Shown here piece by piece: positions 1 to 5,595 of a stretch of DNA of 8,504 nt (position 1 is the stretch's first letter; each line of letters begins with the position of its first letter). This DNA comes from JBBDMC01 sp964441935. GTDB lineage: Bacteria > Pseudomonadota > Alphaproteobacteria > Rhizobiales > Kaistiaceae. Both the position numbers and the translations under genes were made by a program. Under the pieces are notes generated by a model that was not told the origin of the DNA, ran no database searches, and was given only the letters and a program-made list of their open reading frames with translations. The DNA lies in contig CAYTXI010000109.1 of assembly GCA_964441935.1 (NCBI GenBank), forward strand, positions 1 through 8,504, in the 5' to 3' direction.

Positions 1-427
1 GCTTGATCGGCCACAGCAGCCGGCGCGCCTTGTCGAGGTTCACGTTGTCCGGCCACGAGTTGAGCGGTGCGAAGCGCTGCGTGCCGGAGCCGCCGCCGCC
101 GCGGCCGTCGCCGGTGCGGTAGGTGCCGGCGCTGTGCCACGCCATGCGGATGAAGAGCGGCCCATAGTGGCCGAAATCGGCCGGCCACCACGCCTGGCTG
201 TCCGTCATCAGCGCGTAGAGGTCTTCTTTCAGGGCCTTGAGATCGAGCTTCCTGAATTCCTCCGCGTAGCCGAACGTCGCGCCCATGGGATCGGACAGCG
301 AGGAGTTCTGGTGGAGAATCCTGAGGTTCAACTGGTTCGGCCACCAGTCCCGGTTCGACCTCATCCCGAAACTCGTGACCCCGTGCATCACAGGGCACCT
401 GCCCGCGTCATCGACCTTCGCGTCCAT
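1..427 (-). CDS. katG: Catalase-peroxidase KatG, N-terminal 142 residues (runs off the window edge)
   Basis: Bifunctional heme enzyme that disproportionates hydrogen peroxide and also acts as a peroxidase. The sequence shows an ATG at 427 preceded by a GGAGAT/GAGAGG ribosome-binding stretch and then an open frame to the window edge. Residues 9-16 (GRCPVMHG) and 28-49 (starting WWPNQLNL and ending SDPMG) are typical KatG N-terminal motifs. The distal heme-pocket triad of this family is present in FIRMAWHSAGTYR as Arg94, Trp97 and His98; Trp97 is the tryptophan that joins the Met-Tyr-Trp adduct in known KatGs. A glycine run (GDGRGGGGSG) and a PLNSWPDN motif follow. The proximal histidine and the C-terminal domain lie outside the window. 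The gene is divergent from ndk across a 264-bp spacer. I saw no clear OxyR box, so regulation is unresolved. The identification is firm. Confidence 0.96.
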   Translation of the reverse strand, partial: MDAKVDDAGRCPVMHGVTSFGMRSNRDWWPNQLNLRILHQNSSLSDPMGATFGYAEEFRKLDLKALKEDLYALMTDSQAWWPADFGHYGPLFIRMAWHSAGTYRTGDGRGGGGSGTQRFAPLNSWPDNVNLDKARRLLWPIK

Positions 428-487
428 GGTCCTCTCCGATCTCCTGTCGCGTCACGCCCACCGCCGCCTAAATCGGATCGGCCAACA

Positions 488-497
488 GAGACGTCTC
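488..497. repeat. 10-bp perfect palindrome in the katG-ndk spacer
   Basis: GAGACGTCTC reads the same on both strands and lies 61 bp upstream of the katG start. A CTTGTCA element on the minus strand (513-519) sits just upstream of it, and the palindrome falls where a -10 box would be expected, although its sequence does not resemble one. It could be an operator for katG. No known regulator site was matched, and a 10-bp palindrome can arise by chance. Confidence 0.3.
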
Positions 498-627
498 ACC
501 TGCCACACGACCTGACAAGACGGGGCGATCAAATCTAATCACATTGCGCGGCGGGTTCGGGCGGCAAATCGTCTCGCACCTGAATTGGTTCCGCAGTCGG
601 GCGACGGCAAGGTGGTGGGCCTTGTCC

Positions 628-656
628 TTGCCGCCTTGCGGGGCGGCGGCTATACA
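628..656 (+). promoter_or_regulatory. Predicted ndk promoter (-35 TTGCCG, 17-bp spacer, -10 TATACA)
   Basis: The -35 element is TTGCCG at 628-633 and the -10 element is TATACA at 651-656. Each is preceded by C, matching the alphaproteobacterial housekeeping pattern CTTG..-N17-CTATA. The spacing is exactly 17 bp and the expected transcription start near 663 leaves a leader of about 29 nt. A dyad, GCCGCC at 630-635 and GGCGGC at 642-647, overlaps the -35 and spacer and could be an operator. Three CCTTG pentamers (620, 626, 634) also lie here. Confidence 0.6.
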
Positions 657-691
657 CCCGCCACTTTAATTTCACGGGGACAGGAGCGGGG

Positions 692-1114
692 ATGGCGGTC
701 GAGCGCACGTTGTCGATGATCAAGCCGGACGCGACCAGACGCAACCTCACCGGCGCGATCAACGCCAAGCTGGAGGGGGCCGGGCTCAAAATCGTCGCAC
801 AGAAGCGCGTGTGGATGACGCGCCAGCAGGCGGAGGGCTTCTACGCCGTCCATCGCGGCCGCCCCTTCTACGACGAGCTCTGTGACTTCATGTCTTCGGG
901 GCCGACGGTGGTCCAGGTTCTGGAAGGCGAGGGTGCCATCGCCAAGAACCGCGAGGTGATGGGCGCGACCGACCCGGCCACGGCCGACCCCGGCACCATC
1001 CGCAAGGAATTCGCGAAATCGATCGGCGAGAACGCCGTCCACGGCTCCGACGCACCGGACACCGCACGCTTCGAGATCGCGTACTGGTTCTCAGAGGTCG
1101 AGATCGTGGGATAG
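692..1114 (+). CDS. ndk: Nucleoside diphosphate kinase
   Basis: Transfers the gamma-phosphate of ATP to nucleoside diphosphates through a phosphohistidine intermediate, balancing cytoplasmic (d)NTP pools. The protein has 140 residues, the usual bacterial length. ERTLSMIKPDA near the N-terminus carries the conserved Lys11. VVQVLEGEGAIAKNREVMGATDP is at about 73-95. The active-site motif NAVHGSD places the catalytic histidine at 117. The C-terminus EIAYWFSEVEIVG is family-typical. The ATG at 692 is supported by GGAG at 683-686, 5 nt upstream, and a promoter at 628-656. The stop at 1112-1114 is only 6 bp from the stop of convergent moaE, so no separate terminator fits between them. The identification is firm. 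Confidence 0.98.
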   Translation: MAVERTLSMIKPDATRRNLTGAINAKLEGAGLKIVAQKRVWMTRQQAEGFYAVHRGRPFYDELCDFMSSGPTVVQVLEGEGAIAKNREVMGATDPATADPGTIRKEFAKSIGENAVHGSDAPDTARFEIAYWFSEVEIVG

Positions 1115-1120
1115 TGCGGT

Positions 1121-1579
1121 TTACCGCCGCCAGCGGTCTGCGGCTCGATCGTCGTCGGACTTGGAGGCAACCCACTCGCCCTCTTCGGCCGTCGCGGCCT
1201 GCTCCTTCTTCCAGAAAGGGGCGTTGGTCTTGAGGAAATCCATGACGAAGCGGGCGGCCTCGAACGCCGCGTGGCGGTGGGCCGAGGCCGTGGCGACGAG
1301 GACGATGTTGTCGCCGACGGCAATCCGCCCGTAGCGGTGGACCACGGTGATTCCGCCTAGCAGCCAGCGCTCCGCCGCTTCCTTGGCGATCCGTTCGATC
1401 TCGGCCTCCGCCATGCCGGGGTAATGCTCCAGCTCGAGCGCGGCGAGCCTGCCGTCCTCGTCGCGGCACACGCCCGTGAAGGTCACGACCGCGCCGACGC
1501 CGGGCGCCTCTGACAGGCGCGCGACCTCGGCGGCGATATCGAAGTCGCCCCCCTGGACGCGGACGCTCGGTGTGATCAT
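1121..1579 (-). CDS. moaE: Molybdopterin synthase catalytic (large) subunit MoaE
   Basis: MoaE with thiocarboxylated MoaD converts precursor Z (cPMP) to molybdopterin by inserting the two dithiolene sulfurs, a cytoplasmic step of molybdenum cofactor synthesis. The protein has 152 residues, the usual size. Family motifs seen are GAVVTFTGVCRDEDG (30-43), LELEHYPGMAE (48-58), VVHRYGRIAVGDNIV (79-93), ASAHRHAAFEA (98-108) and FLKTNAPFWKKE (115-126). Lys117 and Lys124 have the same 7-residue spacing as the active-site Lys119 and Lys126 of E. coli MoaE. The ATG at 1579 lies 3 nt after the moaD stop, so the two subunits are almost certainly co-translated. It is the last gene of the minus-strand cluster and ends tail-to-tail with ndk. 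Confidence 0.97.
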   Translation of the reverse strand: MITPSVRVQGGDFDIAAEVARLSEAPGVGAVVTFTGVCRDEDGRLAALELEHYPGMAEAEIERIAKEAAERWLLGGITVVHRYGRIAVGDNIVLVATASAHRHAAFEAARFVMDFLKTNAPFWKKEQAATAEEGEWVASKSDDDRAADRWRR

Positions 1580-1582
1580 GGC

Positions 1583-1834
1583 TCAGCCGCCGGTCATCGG
1601 CGGGAAGATCGCCACTTCGCGAGCCCCGGCGAGCGGCGCGTCGCCGCGAGCATGGACGCGGTCGATGGCGATGCGAACGGTGGCCGGCTCGTCGAGCGCG
1701 TTCGCGTACTCCGGTCCGCGACCCCTCAGCCATTCGACGAGCTCGGCAGCGGTTGTCACCTCGGCCGGTGGGTCGCATGACTCCTCGGCGCGACCGATGC
1801 GCTCGCGCACCCACGCAAAGTAGAGGAGCTTCAC
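1583..1834 (-). CDS. moaD: Molybdopterin synthase sulfur-carrier subunit MoaD
   Basis: Small beta-grasp sulfur carrier. Its C-terminal Gly-Gly is adenylated by MoeB, thiocarboxylated and used by MoaE to build the molybdopterin dithiolene. The 83-residue protein begins VKLLYFAWVRERIG and ends IFPPMTGG, the essential diglycine tail. The GTG start at 1834 is preferred because the protein then begins at the first beta strand of the family and a purine-rich GGGGGA (1841-1846) lies 6 nt upstream. The start overlaps the pgsA stop by 4 nt (GTGA), which favours coupling to pgsA translation. An upstream extension of this frame exists but is only a shadow of pgsA. Confident from the motif, length and the moaE neighbour. 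Confidence 0.95.
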   Translation of the reverse strand: MKLLYFAWVRERIGRAEESCDPPAEVTTAAELVEWLRGRGPEYANALDEPATVRIAIDRVHARGDAPLAGAREVAIFPPMTGG

Positions 1835-2475
1835 CCGTCTTCCCCCATCAGATGGCGCAGGCTCGCACGGAAATAGTCGTAGCCCGTATAGAGCGTGATC
1901 AACGCCGACACCCACAGGAGCAGCAGGCCGATGTAAGTGGCGAGGCCGAGGTCTGCGAAGTAGTACTTGAGGAGCCGGTCGCCGGCCGGTCCGATGAGCA
2001 GGAAGCCGATCGCCACCATCTGCAGCGTCGTCTTCCATTTCGCCAACCGCGACACGGGAACGCTGACGCTGACCTCGGCCAGGAACTCGCGGAGGCCCGA
2101 GACGGAAATCTCGCGGGCGAGGATGACGATCGCGGCGAGCAACGACCAGCCCCCGATGGTGCCGTCCCAAACGAGGAGTAGGAGCGCCACCGCCACCAGG
2201 AGCTTGTCGGCGATGGGATCGAGAATGCGGCCGATAGCCGACTGCTGCTTCCAGGCGCGCGCGAGGTAGCCGTCGAAGAAATCGCTGACCGTGGCGGCGA
2301 CGAACACCGCGAAGCTGAACCACCGGCTGGCGTAGCCTTCGACGTAGAAGCAGAACACCAGGGCCGGCACGGCGACGATGCGGGCATAGGTCAAGAGGTT
2401 AGGCAGCGCGAAGGCGTGCAGGTGCCCAACCGGGACGCTGTCGGACGCCCCTCCGGCGTGCACATGCTCACTCAC
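1831..2475 (-). CDS. pgsA: CDP-diacylglycerol-glycerol-3-phosphate 3-phosphatidyltransferase
   Basis: Inner-membrane enzyme of the CDP-alcohol phosphatidyltransferase family. It makes phosphatidylglycerophosphate from CDP-diacylglycerol and glycerol 3-phosphate, the committed step to phosphatidylglycerol and cardiolipin. The family signature is complete: D65-x2-D68-G69-x2-A72-R73-x8-G82-x3-D86-x3-D90. LPNLLTYARI (25-33) is the usual PgsA opening. Hydrophobic segments lie roughly at 33-45, 53-64, 92-103, 112-121, 151-163 and 180-196. With the GTG start at 2475 the protein has 214 residues, including a histidine-bearing tail of about 24 residues before LPNLL, somewhat longer than E. coli PgsA. 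It lies 99 bp after uvrC, and its stop overlaps the moaD start. A cardiolipin or phosphatidylserine synthase is less likely given the LPNLLTYARI opening. Confidence 0.94.
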   Translation of the reverse strand: MSEHVHAGGASDSVPVGHLHAFALPNLLTYARIVAVPALVFCFYVEGYASRWFSFAVFVAATVSDFFDGYLARAWKQQSAIGRILDPIADKLLVAVALLLLVWDGTIGGWSLLAAIVILAREISVSGLREFLAEVSVSVPVSRLAKWKTTLQMVAIGFLLIGPAGDRLLKYYFADLGLATYIGLLLLWVSALITLYTGYDYFRASLRHLMGEDG

Positions 2476-2481
2476 GTCAGA

Positions 2482-2487
2482 TCCTCC
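2482..2487 (-). promoter_or_regulatory. Strong ribosome-binding site that fixes the pgsA start
   Basis: GGAGGA on the minus strand ends 6 nt before the GTG at 2475. A longer reading from TTG at 2493 would place this Shine-Dalgarno sequence inside the coding frame, so the GTG is chosen. A 15-codon ATG frame (2524 to 2477) ends 1 nt before this GTG. Confidence 0.75.
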
Positions 2488-2574
2488 GCGCAAGTCGTGG
2501 CCTCAAGCCGCCGGCCGGAGCCATGCTAGGCGGCATTGGTGCCCAGGTCCACGGATGTTCCGTCCGCGGGCCGC

Positions 2575-4476
2575 TCATCCGCCAGTCTCATGGAAGAAAG
2601 CGTAAATAACGCGGGCGATCTCGTTGGAAATGCCTGGAACGGCGGTGAGATCCTCGATGTTCGCCCGGCCGACCGCCTTGGCGGTGCCGAAGTGGCGGAG
2701 CAGCGCGCGCTTGCGCGCCGGGCCGATGCCGGCGATCTCGTCGAGCGGATTCCTGGCGATGTCCGACTTGCGCCGTGCCCGGTGCGAGCCGACGGCGAAA
2801 CGGTGGGCTTCGTCGCGCAGGCGCTGGATGAAATAGAGCACTGGGTCACGTGGCGGCAGCGTCATGGGCTTGCGCCCGTTCATGTGGAAGGTCTCGCGCC
2901 CGGCGTCGCGGTCCGGTCCCTTGGCGACGCCGACGGTAGGAAGGTCGGAGACGCCGACCTCGGCCAGCGCCTCGCACGCCGCGGCGAGCTGGCCGCGGCC
3001 GCCGTCGATCAGGATCAGGTCCGGCCAGGGCCCGACTTCGCCGGTCTCGGGCCGCTCGCCGTCGCGCGGGCCGACTTCGCGCATTAGGCGCGAAAAGCGC
3101 CGGCCGATGACCTCGCGCATCATGCCGTAGTCGTCTCCGGGCGTGAGATCCTCCGCGCGGATGTTGAACTTGCGGTATTGCCCTTTGATGAAACCGTCCG
3201 GTCCGGCGACGATCATCGCGCCGACCGGGTTGGTGCCCATGATGTGGCTGTTGTCGTAGACCTCGATGCGGCGCGGCGCTTCCGCAAGGCCGAAGCGCTC
3301 GGCAAGCCCGGCGAGCAGGGTCAGCTGCGAGGTCGATTCGGCAAGCTCGCGACCGAGTGCCTCGCGAGCATTGGCGAGCGCGTGGTCGACCAGCTCTTTC
3401 TTCTCGCCGCGGCTCGGAACCGCGATCCTGACCTTGTGGCCGCTGCGCTCGCCGATCGCCTCGGCGATGAGCGCTTGCTCGGCGATCGTGTGTGACAACA
3501 GAATGAGCTTCGGCGCCGGCTTGTTCTCGTAGAACTGGGCGAGGAAGGCGCCGAGTACCGCGTCGGCTTCGAGCGCCTTGTCGGCACGGGGGAAGTAGGC
3601 GCGATTGCCCCAGTTCTGTCCGGCGCGGAAGAAGAACACCTGGATGCAGGTCTGCCCACCGGCCTGATGGCAGGCGAAGAGGTCGGCTTCGTCGAACGTG
3701 CGCGGGTTGATGCCCTGGTGGGCCTGAACATGCGACAGCGCCGCCAGGCGGTCGCGATAGCGCGCCGCCGCCTCGTAGTCGAGCCGCTCCGCGGCCGCCT
3801 CCATCGCGGCCTGCATCTTGGTACGCACCGCCTGGCTTTTGCCCGACAGGAACGCCTTCGCCTCGCGCACAAGGCCGGCGTAGTCATCGGGCGATATCTC
3901 GCCGGTGCACGGCGCTGAGCAGCGCTTGATCTGGTAGAGCAGGCACGGCCGCGTTCGGGCCGCGAACACCGCGTCGGAACACGAGCGCAAGAGGAAGGCG
4001 CGTTCCAGCGCGTTGATGGTGCGCCCGACCGCGCCGGCCGAGGCGAAAGGGCCGAAGTAGGTGCCTTTGCGCGTGCGCGCGCCGCGGTGCTTGGCGATCT
4101 GCGGGGCCGGATGGTCCTCGGTGATAACGATGTAGGGGAACGACTTGTCGTCCCGCAGAAGCACGTTGTAACGCGGCCTCAACCGCTTGATCAGGTTCGC
4201 CTCGAGCAGCAGCGCCTCGGTCTCGGTGCTTGTGGACACGAACTCCATCGCCGCCGTCTGCTGGATGACGCGGGCAATGCGGGCCTCCTGGCTGACCCGG
4301 GTGTAGTTCTGCACCCGCTTCTTCAAACTGCGGGCCTTGCCGACGTAGAGGACAGCGCCCTTGGCGTCGATCATGCGGTAGACGCCCGGCCCGTTCGGCA
4401 GGCGTTTCACGATGTCGGCAATGACGTCGATGCCGCGGGCAGGGCGCTCGGCGGCAACGGGCGGGGACTCGGTCAT
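2575..4476 (-). CDS. uvrC: Excinuclease ABC subunit C
   Basis: Dual nuclease of nucleotide excision repair: it joins the UvrB-DNA damage complex and cuts 3' and 5' of the lesion. The 633 residues show the full family layout. The GIY-YIG domain (about 26-110) has GPGVYRM, VLYVGKARSLKKRV and the acidic ETEALLLEANLIKR stretch. A cysteine set C166, C178, C186 and C190 has the 12-8-4 spacing of the E. coli UvrC iron-sulfur cluster ligands. The UVR motif for UvrB contact is near 215-250 (RLDYEAAARYRDRL). The RNase H-like 5' nuclease has Asp408 (EVYDNSH), Asp491 (LILIDGGRGQL) and His558 (DEAHRF). Tandem helix-hairpin-helix DNA binding is near 575-625 (LDEIAGIGPARKRALLRHFG, LTAVPGIS). The ATG at 4476 has no Shine-Dalgarno sequence; a -10-like CTATAT lies only 8 nt upstream. 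It follows the SDR gene by 69 bp. Confidence 0.98.
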   Translation of the reverse strand: MTESPPVAAERPARGIDVIADIVKRLPNGPGVYRMIDAKGAVLYVGKARSLKKRVQNYTRVSQEARIARVIQQTAAMEFVSTSTETEALLLEANLIKRLRPRYNVLLRDDKSFPYIVITEDHPAPQIAKHRGARTRKGTYFGPFASAGAVGRTINALERAFLLRSCSDAVFAARTRPCLLYQIKRCSAPCTGEISPDDYAGLVREAKAFLSGKSQAVRTKMQAAMEAAAERLDYEAAARYRDRLAALSHVQAHQGINPRTFDEADLFACHQAGGQTCIQVFFFRAGQNWGNRAYFPRADKALEADAVLGAFLAQFYENKPAPKLILLSHTIAEQALIAEAIGERSGHKVRIAVPSRGEKKELVDHALANAREALGRELAESTSQLTLLAGLAERFGLAEAPRRIEVYDNSHIMGTNPVGAMIVAGPDGFIKGQYRKFNIRAEDLTPGDDYGMMREVIGRRFSRLMREVGPRDGERPETGEVGPWPDLILIDGGRGQLAAACEALAEVGVSDLPTVGVAKGPDRDAGRETFHMNGRKPMTLPPRDPVLYFIQRLRDEAHRFAVGSHRARRKSDIARNPLDEIAGIGPARKRALLRHFGTAKAVGRANIEDLTAVPGISNEIARVIYAFFHETGG

Positions 4477-4483
4477 GGCGGGA

Positions 4484-4490
4484 TATATAG
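4484..4490 (-). promoter_or_regulatory. -10-like CTATATA just upstream of uvrC
   Basis: The minus strand reads CTATATAT immediately before CCCGCC-ATG of uvrC, in a GC-rich setting, matching the alphaproteobacterial -10 consensus CTATAT. A start about 7 nt downstream would give an almost leaderless uvrC mRNA, consistent with the absence of a ribosome-binding site. The best -35 candidate, TTCCCC 18 bp upstream, is weak. Inferred only. Confidence 0.4.
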
Positions 4491-4545
4491 CGAGCGGCTG
4501 GTCGGGCGGGGAATCCGTCGCCCAAATCCCACCAGCCGGGCGGGG

Positions 4546-5310
4546 CTACTCCGCGATGGCGGCGATATCGGGGGTCTGCCAGCCGAGGTGCTGACCGCCG
4601 TCGAGGGCAATCACCTGGCCGGTGATCGACCGCGTCTCGACCAGGTAGCGGACGGTACGGCCGAAATCGGCAAGGTCGGGCGGGCGGCGGAGGAGGATTC
4701 CCTCGGTCTGGCGGCGGAAGCGTTCCTCACTCATGTGTGCGCTCGGCAACACCGGTCCCGGCGCGATGCCGTTGACCCTGATAGTGGGCGCCAGCGCCTG
4801 CGCCAGCGTCTCGGTGGCCGTGAAAAGGGCGGACTTCGAGATCTGGTAGGAGAAATGACGCGGCGTCGGCTTCCAGATGCGTTGGTCGAGCAGGTTGACG
4901 ACGTTGCCCTCGGTGCCATCAGGAAGGCGGGCCGCGAACGCCTCGGCGAGGAACACCGGCGCGGCAAGGTTGACGGTGAGCTGGCGCTCCCAGATCGCGC
5001 GGTCGAGCGCGCCGACGGTGTCGGCTTCGAAGATCGAGGCGTTGTTGACGAGCAGCGTCGGCGGCCCGAGCACCGCTGCTGCCTGGTCGACGATCCGCTT
5101 CAGGCATTCGAAATCGGCGAAGTCGCCGTTGACCAACGTCGCCCGTCCGCCGCTGCTCCGGATCTTGTCGACGCAGGCCTCGGCATCGTCGCGCGAGCGG
5201 TTGTAGTGGATTGCGACAGCCCAGCCGTTGGCGGCGAGGTCCTCGACGATGGCCCGGCCGATGCGACGCGCACCGCCAGTAATGAGTGCGACGTTCTGGG
5301 TCGATGCCAT
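4546..5310 (-). CDS. Short-chain dehydrogenase/reductase of pteridine reductase (PTR1/FolM) type
   Basis: NAD(P)H-dependent Rossmann-fold oxidoreductase of 254 residues. The nucleotide-binding motif is TGGARRIGR (11-19), the TGxxxRxG form typical of pteridine reductases rather than the classical TGxxxGxG. HYNRS (35-39) corresponds to the NADPH-phosphate-binding HYHRS of Leishmania PTR1. NNAS (89-92) is followed by Phe94, at the place of the pterin-stacking Phe113 of PTR1. The usual catalytic serine is replaced by Asp142 (VVNLLDQ), with Tyr155 and Lys159 in YQISK; the 13-residue Asp-Tyr spacing equals Asp181-Tyr194 of PTR1. ALDGGQHL near the C-terminus is SDR-typical. By family knowledge the likely role is reduction of dihydropterins such as dihydromonapterin or dihydrofolate, but the substrate is inferred. 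The ATG at 5310 lacks an obvious ribosome-binding site. It heads the cluster containing uvrC, pgsA, moaD and moaE. The SDR class is certain; the pterin assignment is probable. Confidence 0.85.
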   Translation of the reverse strand: MASTQNVALITGGARRIGRAIVEDLAANGWAVAIHYNRSRDDAEACVDKIRSSGGRATLVNGDFADFECLKRIVDQAAAVLGPPTLLVNNASIFEADTVGALDRAIWERQLTVNLAAPVFLAEAFAARLPDGTEGNVVNLLDQRIWKPTPRHFSYQISKSALFTATETLAQALAPTIRVNGIAPGPVLPSAHMSEERFRRQTEGILLRRPPDLADFGRTVRYLVETRSITGQVIALDGGQHLGWQTPDIAAIAE

Positions 5311-5319
5311 AACGATTGA

Positions 5320-5334
5320 TTAACCATGTTTAAC
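5320..5334. promoter_or_regulatory. CtrA-type box TTAACCAT followed by TTTAAC
   Basis: The plus strand has TTAACCAT (5320-5327), then TTTAAC, forming two direct TTAAC pentamers 10 bp apart. TTAACCAT is one of the two motif forms used for CtrA in alphaproteobacteria; the other is TTAA-N7-TTAAC, and here the spacing is N6, one base short. It lies 9 bp upstream of the SDR start codon, where bound protein would block transcription or the start region. AT-rich motifs are uncommon in this GC-rich window. The regulator assignment is inference. Confidence 0.35.
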
Positions 5335-5348
5335 GGGAAGGGCGAGGC

Positions 5349-5363
5349 GTCCCGGATCGGGAC
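5349..5363. repeat. 6-bp perfect inverted repeat, 3-nt spacer
   Basis: GTCCCG (5349-5354) and CGGGAC (5358-5363) flank GAT, 39 bp upstream of the SDR gene. It could form a small hairpin in the SDR leader or serve as an operator half-site pair. There is no following T run on either strand, so it is not a terminator. Confidence 0.4.
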
Positions 5364-5426
5364 TGTGAAAACGCGCGGTGCTCGTCGGTCGAAAAGAAAA
5401 CGGGATCAACGGCTTGGTTCGTGTCG

Positions 5427-5459
5427 GCGACGATACAACTAGCCAGATTACATCGTCGC
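5427..5459. repeat. 8-bp perfect inverted repeat, 17-nt spacer, in the SDR-omp spacer
   Basis: GCGACGAT (5427-5434) is matched by ATCGTCGC (5452-5459) around a 17-nt, AT-richer centre. The arms are 25 bp apart from start to start, about two and a half helical turns. It lies between the two divergent genes, about 137 bp from the outer-membrane protein start. A binding site for a dimeric regulator or an RNA stem in the omp leader are both possible. Confidence 0.45.
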
Positions 5460-5483
5460 TTCGCCACCATCCGGCGTATTTTG

Positions 5484-5500
5484 TTAACGCTTACACCTTA
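5484..5500. repeat. Three TTA triplets phased at 7 bp
   Basis: TTA occurs at 5484, 5491 and 5498, each separated by 4 bases, inside the most AT-rich patch upstream of the outer-membrane protein gene; the first triplet is part of the palindrome GTTAAC (5483-5488). I could not place a convincing -35/-10 pair here, so this may be a regulator site or the promoter region itself. Confidence 0.25.
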
Positions 5501-5595
5501 TTGATCGACTCATGGCCCACGTCCGATCGGCGGGCACCACTGGGTTTCTCACGTGCGTGTTCGGATCGGCAAGTGGATCGATCAGGAGATTGTCA

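Noticed and set aside
134..538. 134-residue plus-strand frame at the window start
   Set aside because: It lies antisense to the clearly recognised katG N-terminus and has no ribosome-binding site or known motif.
428..691. OxyR or Fur site for katG
   Set aside because: No ATAG-N7-CTAT spacing or Fur-like AT-rich palindrome was seen; only an unassigned 10-bp palindrome.
888..1814. 308-residue minus-strand open frame across ndk, moaE and moaD
   Set aside because: It is extremely Arg-rich and out of frame with moaE and moaD, whose catalytic motifs are intact; a composition shadow.
2551..2563. Small hairpin ACGGA-TGT-TCCGT between uvrC and pgsA
   Set aside because: The stem is only 5 bp with no T run on either strand, too weak to call a terminator.
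4087..5319. 410-residue plus-strand open frame opposite uvrC and the SDR gene
   Set aside because: It is antisense to two well-identified genes and low in recognisable motifs. Long antisense frames are common in GC-rich DNA.
5512..5595. Upstream ATG that would extend the outer-membrane protein by 28 residues
   Set aside because: The extension places residues in front of a complete signal peptide, while the ATG at 5596 has a good AGGAGA site.
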